Positions 42,405 to 51,369 are shown, counted from the stretch's first letter. The stretch is 64,000 bases of DNA from Streptomyces endocoffeicus (GCF_016741935.1 NZ_JAERRG010000001.1:1736001-1800000); one strand, 5' to 3'. Translations and numbers: made by a program. Notes: generated by a model not told the origin, from the sequence alone.

Positions 42405-42995
42405 TCAGGCGCCGCCCTTCGCCTGCTTCGCCTGCCGCTTGAGCTCCTGTTTGTGGGCGCGGACCTTGTCCAGCGACTCGGGCCCGGTGATATCGGCGAC
42501 CGAGCGATACGCGCTCTCCTCGCCGTACGCCCCGGCCGCCTCGCGCCAGCCCTCCGGCCGCACCCCCATCCGCTTGCCCAGCAGCGCCAGGAAGATCTGC
42601 GCCTTCTGCTTGCCGAAGCCGGGCAGCTCGTTGAGCCGCCGGAGCAGTTCCTGGCCGGAGGAGACATCGCGCCACAGAGCGGTCGGATCGCCCCCGTAGT
42701 GCTCGGTCAGATACCGGCACAGCTGCTGGACGCGCCCCGCCATCGAGCCTGGGTAACGGTGCACGGCGGGCTTCTCCGACAGCAGCGCGGCGAACCCCTC
42801 GGGGTCATGGGCGGCGATCTCCTGGGCGTCCAGGTCGTCCCTGCCCAGGCGCCGCGCGATGGTGTACGGACCGGAGAACGCCCATTCCATGGGCACCTGC
42901 TGATCGAGCAGCATCCCGATCATCAGGGCCAGGGGGTCGCGCTCGAGCAGGGCGTCCGCCTCGGGCTGCTGGGCGAGACGAAGGCGTGCGTTCAT
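42405..42995 (-). CDS. HhH-GPD-type base excision DNA repair protein
   Basis: A 196-residue protein of the HhH-GPD superfamily. The N-terminal helices include MIGMLLDQQVPMEWAFSGPY. The hairpin-helix-hairpin region is LRRLNELPGFGKQKAQIFLALLGKRMGV. It lacks the C-terminal iron-sulfur Cys cluster of endonuclease III, and the C-terminus is Lys-rich (KQELKRQAKQAKGGA). This small form is common in actinomycetes and is presumed to be a DNA glycosylase; the lesion is unknown. ATG at 42995 is the first start after the AT-poor CACGGG. Confidence 0.82.
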   Translation of the reverse strand: MNARLRLAQQPEADALLERDPLALMIGMLLDQQVPMEWAFSGPYTIARRLGRDDLDAQEIAAHDPEGFAALLSEKPAVHRYPGSMAGRVQQLCRYLTEHYGGDPTALWRDVSSGQELLRRLNELPGFGKQKAQIFLALLGKRMGVRPEGWREAAGAYGEESAYRSVADITGPESLDKVRAHKQELKRQAKQAKGGA

Positions 42996-43156
42996 CCCGT
43001 GTGGATACCCCGCCGCAACCGGAACGAAGCGCCTTAAACCCAGATACCACCCAAAGGCGCTCATACCATCACCAATTTGGTCGAATTGCGAGGTGTTAGG
43101 GCCCATGCGAATCTGGTGGCGACCGCCGTGACATCGGACCACGGAGGCGAGTGACC

Positions 43157-43942
43157 ATGTCAGCAACCGCGACTCGCCAACGACGCCATGACGACACTCC
43201 CGACACCGGCGGTGCCTTCCTGCGTCTGTCCCGGCTCCCGTCCGGGCCCGAACGCGACGCGCTGCGCGAGGCGATCATCTGCGCCTGGCTGCCCGTCGCC
43301 AAACGCCTGGCGCTGCGCTTCCGCAACAAGGGCGAGAACATGGAGGACCTCACCCAGGTCGCCTCGCTGGCCCTGGTGAAGGCCGTCGACCGCTACAACC
43401 CCGACCTCGGCCACGCCTTCCCCTCCTATGCGATCCCCGTCATCACGGGTGAGCTCAAGCGCCACTTCCGCGACTATCTGTGGACGCTGCACATCCCCCG
43501 CAACATCCAGGAGGTCCGCTCCCGCACCCGCTCCGCGCGCGACGCGCTGGAGCAGGAGCTCGGCGGGCGCACCCCCACCATCCACGAGATCTGTCTGCGC
43601 ACCGGTATGCCCCAGGAGGATGTGAAGGCCGGTCTGGAGGCCAGCGCCTCCTGCACCCCGCTCTCCCTCAACGCCGCCGTACAGGGCGCCGAGGAGCGGC
43701 TGCTCGCCGAGACGGTGGGCGCGGACGACGCCGCGATCGAACGCGTCGTCAATCGCGAGGCGCTGCGGGTGCTGATCGCCGAACTGTCGGAGCAGGACCG
43801 CTACGTGCTCTATCTGAGGTTCTTCGCGGGGCTTTCGCAGAGCCAGATCGGTGAGATCCTGGGCTTCTCCCAAATGCACATATCCCGCAGGCTCTCGCGG
43901 CTCTACAGCGAGCTGCGGCAAGGGCTCATGGCCTACGCCTAG
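43157..43942 (+). CDS. SigB/SigF/SigG-family RNA polymerase sigma factor
   Basis: A 261-residue group-3 sigma factor with regions 2, 3 and 4. Region 2 has FRNKGENMEDLTQVASLALVKAVDRYNPDLG and FPSYAIPVITGELKRHFRD. Region 3 follows as WTLHIPRNIQEV, and region 4 ends in LRFFAGLSQSQIGEILGFSQMHISRRLSRL. Such factors control stress response and sporulation and are usually held by HATPase anti-sigma factors. No anti-sigma gene is adjacent; an anti-sigma-like HATPase lies at 59 kb. ATG at 43157 is nine bases after GGAGG. Confidence 0.9.
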   Translation: MSATATRQRRHDDTPDTGGAFLRLSRLPSGPERDALREAIICAWLPVAKRLALRFRNKGENMEDLTQVASLALVKAVDRYNPDLGHAFPSYAIPVITGELKRHFRDYLWTLHIPRNIQEVRSRTRSARDALEQELGGRTPTIHEICLRTGMPQEDVKAGLEASASCTPLSLNAAVQGAEERLLAETVGADDAAIERVVNREALRVLIAELSEQDRYVLYLRFFAGLSQSQIGEILGFSQMHISRRLSRLYSELRQGLMAYA

Positions 43943-44038
43943 CGACAGCGACAGCCCGTCGCCCAGCGGCAGCCCACCCAGCGACCCGTCCGCCCAGCGG
44001 CGGCACCAGCCCGCGCAACCCCCGGCAGGAGGTGGCCG

Positions 44039-44707
44039 ATGCGCTCCGAGACCGCCCGTATCGCCGCGGACAACGCCATGCTCGTGGGCGATCTGGCCCT
44101 TCCCGAGCAGCCCATCGGCGTCGTCGCGTTCGCCCACGGCAGCGGCAGCTCCCGGCACAGCCCGCGCAACCGCGCGGTGGCCCGGGTGCTGCAGGACGCG
44201 GATCTGGCCACTCTGCTGTTCGATCTGCTCACCGAGGCCGAGGAGCGGATGGACGCGATCACCGCCGAGCTGCGCTTCGACATCCCACTGCTGGGCCGCC
44301 GGCTGGGGGCCGCGGTGAACTGGCTCGACGGACACCCGGCCACCTCCGGGCTGCCGGTGGGGCTGTTCGGCGCCAGTACGGGCGCGGCGGCGGCGCTGAC
44401 GGCCGCCGCGGAGCGGCCGGAGCGGGTGGCGGCCGTGGTCTCCCGCGGCGGGCGGCCCGATCTCGCGGGCGGCGCGCTGAACCGGGTGCGGGCGCCGGTA
44501 CTGCTGATCGTGGGCGGTGACGACCACGAGGTGCTGCGGCTCAACCAGCAGGCGGCCGCCATGCTCGCCGCCCCGCAGGAGATCCATGTGGTGCCCGGGG
44601 CGAGCCATCTCTTCGAGGAGCCCGGCACCCTGGAGCAGGCCGCCGAGGCGGCGCGCGACTGGTTCGTACGGATGGCCAAGCGCCCGGCCCGGGGCGGCAA
44701 GCGGTGA
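44039..44707 (+). CDS. dienelactone-hydrolase-like alpha/beta hydrolase
   Basis: A 222-residue alpha/beta hydrolase. VVAFAHGSGSSRHSPRN forms the oxyanion region. GLFGASTGAAAAL is the nucleophile elbow with Ser. The Asp lies in LLIVGGDDHEV and the His in VPGASHLFEEPG. In Streptomyces such proteins are often encoded near or fused to phosphoribosyltransferases, but none is seen here. AGGAGG six bases before the ATG supports the start. The substrate is unknown. Confidence 0.83.
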   Translation: MRSETARIAADNAMLVGDLALPEQPIGVVAFAHGSGSSRHSPRNRAVARVLQDADLATLLFDLLTEAEERMDAITAELRFDIPLLGRRLGAAVNWLDGHPATSGLPVGLFGASTGAAAALTAAAERPERVAAVVSRGGRPDLAGGALNRVRAPVLLIVGGDDHEVLRLNQQAAAMLAAPQEIHVVPGASHLFEEPGTLEQAAEAARDWFVRMAKRPARGGKR

Positions 44708-44752
44708 CTACGGTCGTCGGCCGACTGCGGCGCCGTCGTGGCTGGTCGCGCC

Positions 44753-44801
44753 CGCGCGGCGGAGCCGCACATCGACACAGCCCCGCGCCCCTTCGGGGCG
44801 G
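44753..44801. repeat. dispersed GCGGCGGAGCCGCACATCGA element
   Basis: GGCGGAGCCGCACATCGACA followed by CGCCCCTTCGGGGCGG, a stem-loop. A related copy, GGCGGAGCCGCATATCGATC, lies at about 4567. This type of intergenic element recurs across Streptomyces genomes, usually at the 3' ends of genes, and may serve as a terminator here. Confidence 0.6.
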
Positions 44802-45875
44802 CTACGCCCCCGGGGCCGGCCCCAGCACCTGCCGCAGATCGTAGGAGACCGGCTCCTCCAGCTGGCCGTAGGTGCACTGCGGGGGCTCCCGGTCCGGCCG
44901 CCAGCGCCGGAAGCGGGCGGTGTGCCGGAAGCGGCGGCTCTGCATGTGGTCGTAGGCCACCTCGCACACCCGCTCCGGGCGCAGCGGCACCCACGAAAGG
45001 TCCTTGACCCCGGTCCAGCGGCTGGGCGCGCCCGGCATCCGGCCCTGGGCATGGGCCTCCTCTCGCGCCCAGTCGGCCCACGGGTGGCCCTCGACGGTCG
45101 CCATGCGCAGCGGCTCCAGCTCGGCCAACAGCTCCTGGCGGCGGCGCGCGGTGAAGGCGGCGCTGACGCCCACGTGCTGGAGGCGGCCGGTGTCGTCGTA
45201 CAGGCCGAGCAGCAGGGAGCCGATGCCCTGGCCGGACTTGTGGACGCGGTACCCGGCCACCACGCAGTCCGCCGTGCGCTCGTGCTTGACCTTGACCATC
45301 ACGCGTTCACCGGGGCGGTAGCGGAGGTCGGGGCGCTTGGCCACGACGCCGTCGAGCCCCGCCCCCTCGTATTGCTCGAACCACTGCCGGGCCACCTCGA
45401 GATCGTCGGTGCAGGGGGCGAGGTGCACCGGGGCCTCGGCGCCGCGCAGCGCCTCGGTGAGGGCCGCGCGGCGCTCGCTCTGCGGGGTGTCCAGCAGCGA
45501 GGCGTCGCCGAGGGCGAGGAGGTCGAAGGCGACGAAGGCGGCCGGGGTGTGCTCCGCCAGCATCCGTACCCGGGAGTCGGCGGGGTGGATCCGCTCCAGC
45601 AGGGCGTCGAAGTCCAGCCGCCCCTCCCGCACGATGACGATCTCGCCGTCCAGAACGCAGCGCGGCGGGAGGTTGGCGAGCAGCGCCTCGGCCAGCTCGG
45701 GGAAGTAGCGGGTGAGCGGCTTGGTGGTGCGGCTGCCGATCTCGATCTCGTCCCCGTCGCGGAAGACGATGGCCCGGAAGCCGTCCCATTTGCCCTCGTA
45801 GACCATCCCGGGCGGGATCGTGGCCACGGCCTTGGCCAGCATCGGCTCGACGGGAGGCATCACCGGAAGGTCCAT
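44802..45875 (-). CDS. ligC: ATP-dependent DNA ligase (LigC type)
   Basis: A 357-residue ATP-dependent DNA ligase. Motif I, YEGKWDGFRA, supplies the adenylated Lys29. CVLDGEIVI is motif III, GLDGVVAKR is motif IV and VMVKVKHERTAD is motif V. The C-terminal OB domain follows, with GRLQHVGVSAAF. The N-terminus DLPVMPPVEPMLAKAV is characteristic of actinobacterial LigC. It is transcribed divergently from a Prim-Pol gene; the two proteins likely fill gaps and seal nicks in excision repair. ATG at 45875 has GGAGG only two bases upstream; ATG at 45860 is possible. Confidence 0.9.
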   Translation of the reverse strand: MDLPVMPPVEPMLAKAVATIPPGMVYEGKWDGFRAIVFRDGDEIEIGSRTTKPLTRYFPELAEALLANLPPRCVLDGEIVIVREGRLDFDALLERIHPADSRVRMLAEHTPAAFVAFDLLALGDASLLDTPQSERRAALTEALRGAEAPVHLAPCTDDLEVARQWFEQYEGAGLDGVVAKRPDLRYRPGERVMVKVKHERTADCVVAGYRVHKSGQGIGSLLLGLYDDTGRLQHVGVSAAFTARRRQELLAELEPLRMATVEGHPWADWAREEAHAQGRMPGAPSRWTGVKDLSWVPLRPERVCEVAYDHMQSRRFRHTARFRRWRPDREPPQCTYGQLEEPVSYDLRQVLGPAPGA

Positions 45876-45953
45876 GACCTCCGATTGTGCTCCTGTGGCG
45901 GGCCGGGCGCCCGCCGGGAGGCGGCCCCGGGCGGGCGGGCCTAGCGTGTCCCT

Positions 45954-46958
45954 ATGGGAGAGTCGGTGGAGCTCACGGTCGGCGGTCGCACGGTGCGGGT
46001 GACCAACCCCGGGAAGGTGTACTTCCCGGAGCGCGGGTTCACCAAGCTGGACCTCGCCCGCTACTACCTGGCGGTCGGCGAGGGCGCGCTGCGGGCGCTG
46101 CGGGACCGGCCGACGACGCTGGAGCGCTATCCGGACGGGGTGGACGGGGAGTCGTTCTTCCAGAAGCGGGCCCCGAAGAACCTCCCGGAGTGGATTCCGA
46201 CCGGCCGGATCTCCTTCCCCAGCGGGCGGCACGCGGACGAGATCTGCCCCACCGAGACGGCCGCCGTGGTGTGGGCGGCGAACCTGGGCAGCCTGACCTT
46301 CCATCCGTGGCCGGTGCGGCGCGGGGACACCGAACACCCCGATGAGCTGCGGATCGACCTCGACCCGCAGCCGGGCACCGACTACGAGGACGCGGTGCGG
46401 GCGGCCGGAGAGCTGCGCGAGGTGCTGGACGAGCTGGGGCTGCGGGGGTGGCCCAAGACCTCCGGCGGCCGGGGGCTGCACGTCTTCGTCCCGATCGCGC
46501 CGGAGTGGACCTTCACCCAGGTGCGGCGGTCCGCGATCGCGATCGCGCGGGAGCTGGAGCGGCGGGCTCCGGAGCGGGTGACCACCAAGTGGTGGAAGGA
46601 GGAGCGCGGCCAAAAGATCTTTGTAGATTACAATCAGACGGCCCGCGACCGCACCATCGCCAGCGCCTATTCGGTGCGCCCCCGCCCCCATGCCCCGGTC
46701 TCCGCGCCGCTGCGCTGGGCGGAGGTCCCCGACGCCCGGCCGCGCGACTTCGACCTGGCCACCATGCCGGTGCGCTACCGCGAGCTGGGCGATGTGCACG
46801 CGGACATGGACGAGCACACCTTCCGACTGGAGGCCGCGCTGGAGCTGGCCGCGCGGGACGAGCGGGAGCACGGTCTGGGCGACCTCCCGTATCCGCCGGA
46901 GCATCCGAAGATGGCGGGCGAGCCGAAGCGGGTGCAGCCGAGCCGCGCCAAGAAGTGA
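45954..46958 (+). CDS. LigD-type primase/polymerase (Prim-PolC-like)
   Basis: A 334-residue archaeo-eukaryotic-primase-type polymerase. The metal Asps are in RIDLDPQPG (Asp135, Asp137). KTSGGRGLHVFVP and KIFVDYNQTARDRTIASAYSVRP complete the active site. It lacks ligase and nuclease domains, so it is a stand-alone polymerase. Paired with LigC it matches the actinobacterial Prim-PolC/LigC repair pair, which fills short gaps and prefers ribonucleotides. Ku is not encoded in the window. The gene begins 78 bp from the divergent ligase gene. Confidence 0.88.
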   Translation: MGESVELTVGGRTVRVTNPGKVYFPERGFTKLDLARYYLAVGEGALRALRDRPTTLERYPDGVDGESFFQKRAPKNLPEWIPTGRISFPSGRHADEICPTETAAVVWAANLGSLTFHPWPVRRGDTEHPDELRIDLDPQPGTDYEDAVRAAGELREVLDELGLRGWPKTSGGRGLHVFVPIAPEWTFTQVRRSAIAIARELERRAPERVTTKWWKEERGQKIFVDYNQTARDRTIASAYSVRPRPHAPVSAPLRWAEVPDARPRDFDLATMPVRYRELGDVHADMDEHTFRLEAALELAARDEREHGLGDLPYPPEHPKMAGEPKRVQPSRAKK

Positions 46959-46992
46959 CGGCCGGATCCTCGGCGGCTGCGAGAATCGCGCC

Positions 46993-48000
46993 ATGTCCGT
47001 CTTCACCCACCCCGGCCGCCATCGGGTGGCGGTGCTGGTCCGCCACGGGCTGCTGCCGTTCGAGCTGGGCATCGCGCACCGGCTGTTCGGCCGGGCCGTA
47101 TCGGCCGCGGGCGAGCCGCTGTACGAGGTGGTGACCTGCGCGCTGGTCCCCGGTGAGGTGCGTACGGACTCCGACGTCACGATGAACGTCGCACACGGCC
47201 CGGAGGCGCTGGCCGAGGCCGACACCGTGCTCGTCCCGGCCGCCAACGAACCGGACGCGCCACAGACCGAGGGCGAGCTGGGCGCCGAGCTCACCGGCGC
47301 CTTCGCCCGGATCCGCCCCGGTGCCCGGATCGCCTCGATCTGCACGGGGGCGTTCGTCCTGGCGGCCGCGGGGCTGCTGGACGGCCGCCGGGCGACCACC
47401 CACTGGCAGGAGGCCGACCGGTTCCGGGAGCTGTTCCCGGCCGTCGCGCTCGACCCGGACGTCCTCTACGCGGACGAGGGCGAGGTGCTGACCTCGGCCG
47501 GGGACGCCGCCGGTATCGATCTGGTCCTGCACATCATCCGGCGCGACCATGGCGCGGCGGTGGCGGGCGAGGTGGCCCGCGCCTCGGTGGTGGCCCCGCA
47601 TCGCGACGGCGGCCAGGCGCAGTTCATCCGGCGGCCGGTGCCGGAGCGGCGCGGCGGCTCCACCGGCGCGGCCCGCGCCTGGGCGCTGACCCGGCTCGAC
47701 CGTCCGTTGACCCTGCGGGAGCTGGCCGAACGGGAGTCGATGAGCGTACGGACCTTCTCCCGGCGGTTCCGGGACGAGGTGGGGACGACCCCGGTGCGGT
47801 GGCTGACCCAGCGGCGCATCGAGCGCGCCCGGCAGCTGCTGGAGGAGAGCGATCTGCCGGTGGACCGGATCGCGGCGGACGCGGGCTTCGGCACCGCCGC
47901 CTCGCTGCGGCAGCATCTGCACACCGCCCTCGGGGTGTCACCGAGCGCCTACCGCGCCACGTTCCGCGGCGGCGCGCCCCGGCCGCCCGCCCGCCCGTGA
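46993..48000 (+). CDS. GlxA-family AraC-type transcriptional regulator
   Basis: A 335-residue regulator. The N-terminal DJ-1/PfpI-like domain (residues 10-185) includes ASICTGAFVLAAAGLLDGRRATTHW, where Cys occupies the nucleophile elbow. The C-terminal AraC HTH pair reads LTLRELAERESMSVRTFSRRFRDEVGTTPVRWL and VDRIAADAGFGTAASLRQHL. The start at 46993 removes a long spurious extension. It lies 34 bp after the Prim-Pol gene in the same direction, so it may be co-transcribed, though functionally unrelated. Confidence 0.88.
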   Translation: MSVFTHPGRHRVAVLVRHGLLPFELGIAHRLFGRAVSAAGEPLYEVVTCALVPGEVRTDSDVTMNVAHGPEALAEADTVLVPAANEPDAPQTEGELGAELTGAFARIRPGARIASICTGAFVLAAAGLLDGRRATTHWQEADRFRELFPAVALDPDVLYADEGEVLTSAGDAAGIDLVLHIIRRDHGAAVAGEVARASVVAPHRDGGQAQFIRRPVPERRGGSTGAARAWALTRLDRPLTLRELAERESMSVRTFSRRFRDEVGTTPVRWLTQRRIERARQLLEESDLPVDRIAADAGFGTAASLRQHLHTALGVSPSAYRATFRGGAPRPPARP

Positions 48001-48096
48001 GACGGGCTCGCCCCCGGACCACCGGCGGTTCGGGCGGCGCGACGGGTGGCGGCCACCGGCACGCCCGCCTCCGTGGGTGCCTGCCATAGTGAGCTC

Positions 48097-48924
48097 ATGA
48101 CCGACGCGTACGAGCGGATGATGCGGGCCAACCAGGCGAACTGGGACGCCCGGACCACAGTCCATCTCGCCAGCCGGTTCTACGGGGTCGAGGAGGAGCC
48201 CGACCCGTCCCGCTGGTTCGCCCCCTGGGAGTGGGACGACCTCGGCGAGGTGGCCGGCCGCGACGTCCTGCACCTGCAGTGCCACCTCGGCACGGAGACG
48301 ATCGCCTTCGCACAGCGCGGGGCGCGGACCGTCGGCCTCGACTTCTCCGCGGCGTCCGTGACGGCGGCGACCGGCATCGCGGCGCGTGCGGGCCTCGACG
48401 TGACCTATGTGCGGGCCAACGTGTACGACGCCGTGCGGGCCCTCGGCGGGCGGCGGTTCGATGTCGTCTACACCGGCAAAGGTGCCCTGTGCTACCTCCC
48501 CGACCTGGACCGGTGGGCCGGCGTCGTCGCCGAACTGCTGCGTCCCGGCGGCCACCTGTACCTCGTGGAGTTCCACCCGCTCCTCAACTCACTGGGCCCG
48601 AAGCCCACCCCCGGAGCGGGGCCCGAACTCCTGCTCCGCCACGACTACTTGGGCGGCAACGGCCCCGTACACCGCGACGCGACGCATACCTACACCGACG
48701 GCCCGGCCGTCGAGGGCGCCACCGACAGCTACGAGTGGATGCACGGACTGGACGAGGTCGTCAACGCCCTGGTCGAAGCGGGGCTGGACATCCGGCGACT
48801 GCGCGAGAGCCCCGAACTGCCCTGGCCGCGCTGGCCCCATATGACACGCGCCGCGTCCGGCTGGTGGCGGCTGCCGGCGCCGCGGATCCCGCTGCTGTAC
48901 GGGCTCCTGGCCCGCCGGTCATGA
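48097..48924 (+). CDS. class I SAM-dependent methyltransferase
   Basis: A 275-residue methyltransferase. Motif I is VLHLQCHLGTETIAFAQRGARTVGLDFS, slightly divergent because the Gly-rich loop reads QCHLG. FDVVYTGKGALCYLPDLDRW and LLRPGGHLYLVEFHP are motifs II and III. The C-terminus GWWRLPAPRIPLLYGLLARRS is typical of a Streptomyces subfamily of unknown substrate. ATG at 48097 gives the usual family length. It ends 29 bp before the convergent HxlR-type gene. Confidence 0.85.
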   Translation: MTDAYERMMRANQANWDARTTVHLASRFYGVEEEPDPSRWFAPWEWDDLGEVAGRDVLHLQCHLGTETIAFAQRGARTVGLDFSAASVTAATGIAARAGLDVTYVRANVYDAVRALGGRRFDVVYTGKGALCYLPDLDRWAGVVAELLRPGGHLYLVEFHPLLNSLGPKPTPGAGPELLLRHDYLGGNGPVHRDATHTYTDGPAVEGATDSYEWMHGLDEVVNALVEAGLDIRRLRESPELPWPRWPHMTRAASGWWRLPAPRIPLLYGLLARRS

Positions 48925-48953
48925 TCTCATCTGAGGGACACGGCAGTTCTGTC

Positions 48954-49352
48954 TCACGACCTTGGCTCTGACTGGAGGGCGTCGTCGTGGCGTCGGCGGG
49001 CAGCGCGGATCTCGTCGCGGTGGGTGTCGGCCCAGGTTTCCAGCGCGGTGAGCGGGGCGAGCAGGGTCCGGCCGAGTTCGGTCAGCTCGTAGTCGACCCG
49101 GGGTGGCACGGTCGCATGCGGAGTGCGGGTCACGAGTCCGTCGCGGGCCAGCGCGCGCAGGGTCAGGGTGAGCATGCGCTGGCTGATCCCTTCGATGGCG
49201 CGATGCAGCTCGCTGAAGCGGTGCGTGCGCCGGCCGAGCAGGACGACGATCAGCACACTCCATTTGTCGCCGACCAGGTCGAGCACCTCACGGACGGCAC
49301 AGTCATCGGTCGCCTTGATGGTCTCGGGTACATCCATGTTCGCCGCTGACAT
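48954..49352 (-). CDS. HxlR-family winged-helix regulator
   Basis: A 132-residue HxlR-type protein. Cys18 precedes VREVLDLVGDKWSVLIVVLLGRRTHRFSELHRAIEGISQRMLTLTLRALARDGLV, the wHTH core. A Cys in this position is a redox or electrophile sensor in several HxlR proteins. AAGGAGG eight bases before ATG 49352 fixes the start. It diverges from a DsbA-type thiol oxidoreductase gene over 80 bp containing a dyad, so it probably represses that gene until oxidised. Confidence 0.88.
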   Translation of the reverse strand: MSAANMDVPETIKATDDCAVREVLDLVGDKWSVLIVVLLGRRTHRFSELHRAIEGISQRMLTLTLRALARDGLVTRTPHATVPPRVDYELTELGRTLLAPLTALETWADTHRDEIRAARRRHDDALQSEPRS

Positions 49353-49395
49353 CGAGGTGCCTCCTTCCGGTTCCTTTCATGCTGTCGCAGACTGA

Positions 49396-49416
49396 GGTTA
49401 CGCACAATAAGTAACC
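49396..49416. promoter_or_regulatory. operator-like inverted repeat between hxlR-type and dsbA-type genes
   Basis: GGTTAC (49396-49401) and GTAACC (49411-49416) are inverted copies nine bases apart in an AT-rich patch. The position, 17 bp before the start of the DsbA-type gene, and the spacing suit an HxlR dimer. Confidence 0.6.
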
Positions 49417-49432
49417 CACCCTGGAGGGGTCC

Positions 49433-50110
49433 ATGAACGCTGTGAGCGGTCAGCGGCAGTTGCGCATAGAGGTGTGGTCGGACGTCGTGTGCCCGTGGTG
49501 CTACATCGGGAAGCGCAGGCTGGACAAGGCACTCGGCCGGTTCGAGCACGACGGCGACGTCGAAGTGGTGTGGCGCAGCTTCCAGCTCGACCCCACCCAT
49601 CGCAGCGGCCTGCGGGAGCCGGTGTACGACGCCATGGCCAGGAAGACGGGAGTCTCGCGCGCCCAGGTCCGTTCGATGTCCAGGCAGGTCGTGGAGCTGG
49701 CGGCGGAGGAAGGGCTGGCCTTCGACTTCGACCGCGCCATCTCCGTCAGCACCTTCGACGCCCACCGCCTGAATCAGCTGGCCCGCGTCCACGGCCTCGG
49801 CGCGGAGATGCACGAGCGGCTGATGCGCGCGTATCTGATGGAGGGCGAGCTTGTCGACGACGTGGAGACGCTCGTACGGCTGGGGACCGAAACGGGCGTG
49901 CCGGCCGACGAGGTGCGCCGCGTACTCGCCGGGGACGCCTACGCGGCCGACGTCCAGGAGGACTCCCGCGAGGCCCAGGCGCTCGGCGCGACAGGCGTGC
50001 CCTTCTTCGTCCTGAATCGCGCGTACGGCCTCTCCGGCGCGCAACCAGTCGACGCGTTCCTGTCCGCGCTGCGCACGGCCGGCGCCGCACCGAGCTCAGC
50101 GGCCCGCTGA
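49433..50110 (+). CDS. DsbA-family oxidoreductase (FrnE-like)
   Basis: A 225-residue thioredoxin-fold protein. The active-site pair is Cys20-Pro-Trp-Cys23 in SDVVCPWCYIGKRRLDKAL. The inserted helical domain includes FDAHRLNQLARVHGLGAEMHERL, and the cis-Pro loop is ATGVPFFVLN. Without a signal peptide it works in the cytoplasm as a disulfide isomerase or oxidoreductase. GGAGGGG precedes the ATG by five bases. Its divergent partner is an HxlR regulator, so induction by oxidative or electrophile stress is likely. Confidence 0.88.
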   Translation: MNAVSGQRQLRIEVWSDVVCPWCYIGKRRLDKALGRFEHDGDVEVVWRSFQLDPTHRSGLREPVYDAMARKTGVSRAQVRSMSRQVVELAAEEGLAFDFDRAISVSTFDAHRLNQLARVHGLGAEMHERLMRAYLMEGELVDDVETLVRLGTETGVPADEVRRVLAGDAYAADVQEDSREAQALGATGVPFFVLNRAYGLSGAQPVDAFLSALRTAGAAPSSAAR

Positions 50111-50198
50111 CCGTCCACCCCGCAGGGCGCCGATGCGGCCGCAACCCGGTCCTCGTGAGTACCTGGGCGGACCGTCAACGCCCCAACGGCGTCCGGAG

Positions 50199-51323
50199 TT
50201 AGTGGTGGACCGTGAACTGGCCGGTGCCCAGGGTGTGGAACCAGGTCTGGATCCGGTGCTCGTTGTGGGTGGTGGCGAGCGAGAGGAGCAGCAGCAGCCG
50301 GGCCTTCTGCGGGGTCAGGTCCTGGGCGCCGATGACGCCGCGCACATCGGGGTCGTAGACCGCGCCGGAGCCGGTGCGGGAGGCGGAGACCATGACCACC
50401 CCGTTCTTGACGGCGTCGTCGCGGGCCTCGGTCATGGCCGGGGAGAGTCCGCCCGCCCCGGTGCCCGCCGTGACGATCCCGGCCGCCCCGGCGTCGGCGA
50501 ACGCCTTGATGGCCTGGGGTCCGGCGCCCTGGTAGCTGTAGGCGATGTCGACCTTCGGCAGCGGCCGCCGGGCGATCCGGTCGAGGTCGAACGGGGTCTT
50601 CCAGCCGGGTTTGCCGCACTGCTCGACCCGGGCGGGCGCGCGGTTGACGCGGATGTGGTTCTGGTCGATGACGCCGAGCTCTCCGCTGCTGCCGCTGCTG
50701 AAGGCGTTCAGCCGCAGGGTGTCGGACTTGCGCACCTCGCGGGCGGCGTGGATCTGGTCGTTGAGCATCACCACGGTGCCGAAGCAGGTGGTCCGGCCGC
50801 TGGCGGCGAGGTGGATGGCGTTGTAGAGGTTGGCCGGGGCGTCGGAGCCGATCACCGTCCAGGGCCGCATGGCGCCGGTGAGCACCACGGGCTTGTCGCT
50901 GCGGACGGTCAGGTCCAGCCAGTACGCGAACTCCTCCATGGTGTCGGTGCCGGTGGTGACCACGACCCCGTCGTTGAACTTCAGGGCGTGGTCGACGGCG
51001 GCGGTGAGCCGGCGGTACTCGGGGATCGTGTAGTTGTTGGAGTCCTTGTTGCCGAACTGCTGGGTGGTCACGTCGGCGATCCGGTTCACCTCGGGTCTGA
51101 GGTCGTTCACCAGCCGGGACACCGGGAGCTTCCCCGCCCGGTAGTCGTCGAAGGACACCTTGGTCCTGCTGACGCCCGCGATGGTGCCCCCGGTGCCGAT
51201 GACGGCGACCTTGGGGGTGGGCCTGGGGATCGGCTCCGCGGCACCGGCGAGGGAGGCCGTGGCCCCCAGGGCGAGGGCCACCAGAGTGATCACTACGCCG
51301 GAGCGGCGGGCGAGCTGAGCCAT
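50199..51323 (-). CDS. secreted type II L-asparaginase
   Basis: A 374-residue asparaginase with a signal peptide (VVITLVALALGATASLAGAAE). VAVIGTGGTIAGV carries the nucleophile Thr; VVTTGTDTMEEFAYWL has the second Thr and the Asp; GAMRP follows. The C-terminal part (AGAAGIVTAGTGAGGL) closes the active site. It hydrolyses extracellular asparagine to aspartate and ammonia. The gene is convergent with the DsbA-type gene and 46 bp from the SpoIIE-type gene upstream, probably an independent unit. Confidence 0.9.
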   Translation of the reverse strand: MAQLARRSGVVITLVALALGATASLAGAAEPIPRPTPKVAVIGTGGTIAGVSRTKVSFDDYRAGKLPVSRLVNDLRPEVNRIADVTTQQFGNKDSNNYTIPEYRRLTAAVDHALKFNDGVVVTTGTDTMEEFAYWLDLTVRSDKPVVLTGAMRPWTVIGSDAPANLYNAIHLAASGRTTCFGTVVMLNDQIHAAREVRKSDTLRLNAFSSGSSGELGVIDQNHIRVNRAPARVEQCGKPGWKTPFDLDRIARRPLPKVDIAYSYQGAGPQAIKAFADAGAAGIVTAGTGAGGLSPAMTEARDDAVKNGVVMVSASRTGSGAVYDPDVRGVIGAQDLTPQKARLLLLLSLATTHNEHRIQTWFHTLGTGQFTVHH

Positions 51324-51369
51324 GCGGACGTCATCTCATCGGTGGAGTGCGTGACGGGTCGGCCCTTCT

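Noticed and set aside
45954..46958. A full non-homologous end-joining system
   Set aside because: No Ku gene or LigD ligase/nuclease domains are seen in the window; the pair fits the LigC/Prim-PolC repair type.
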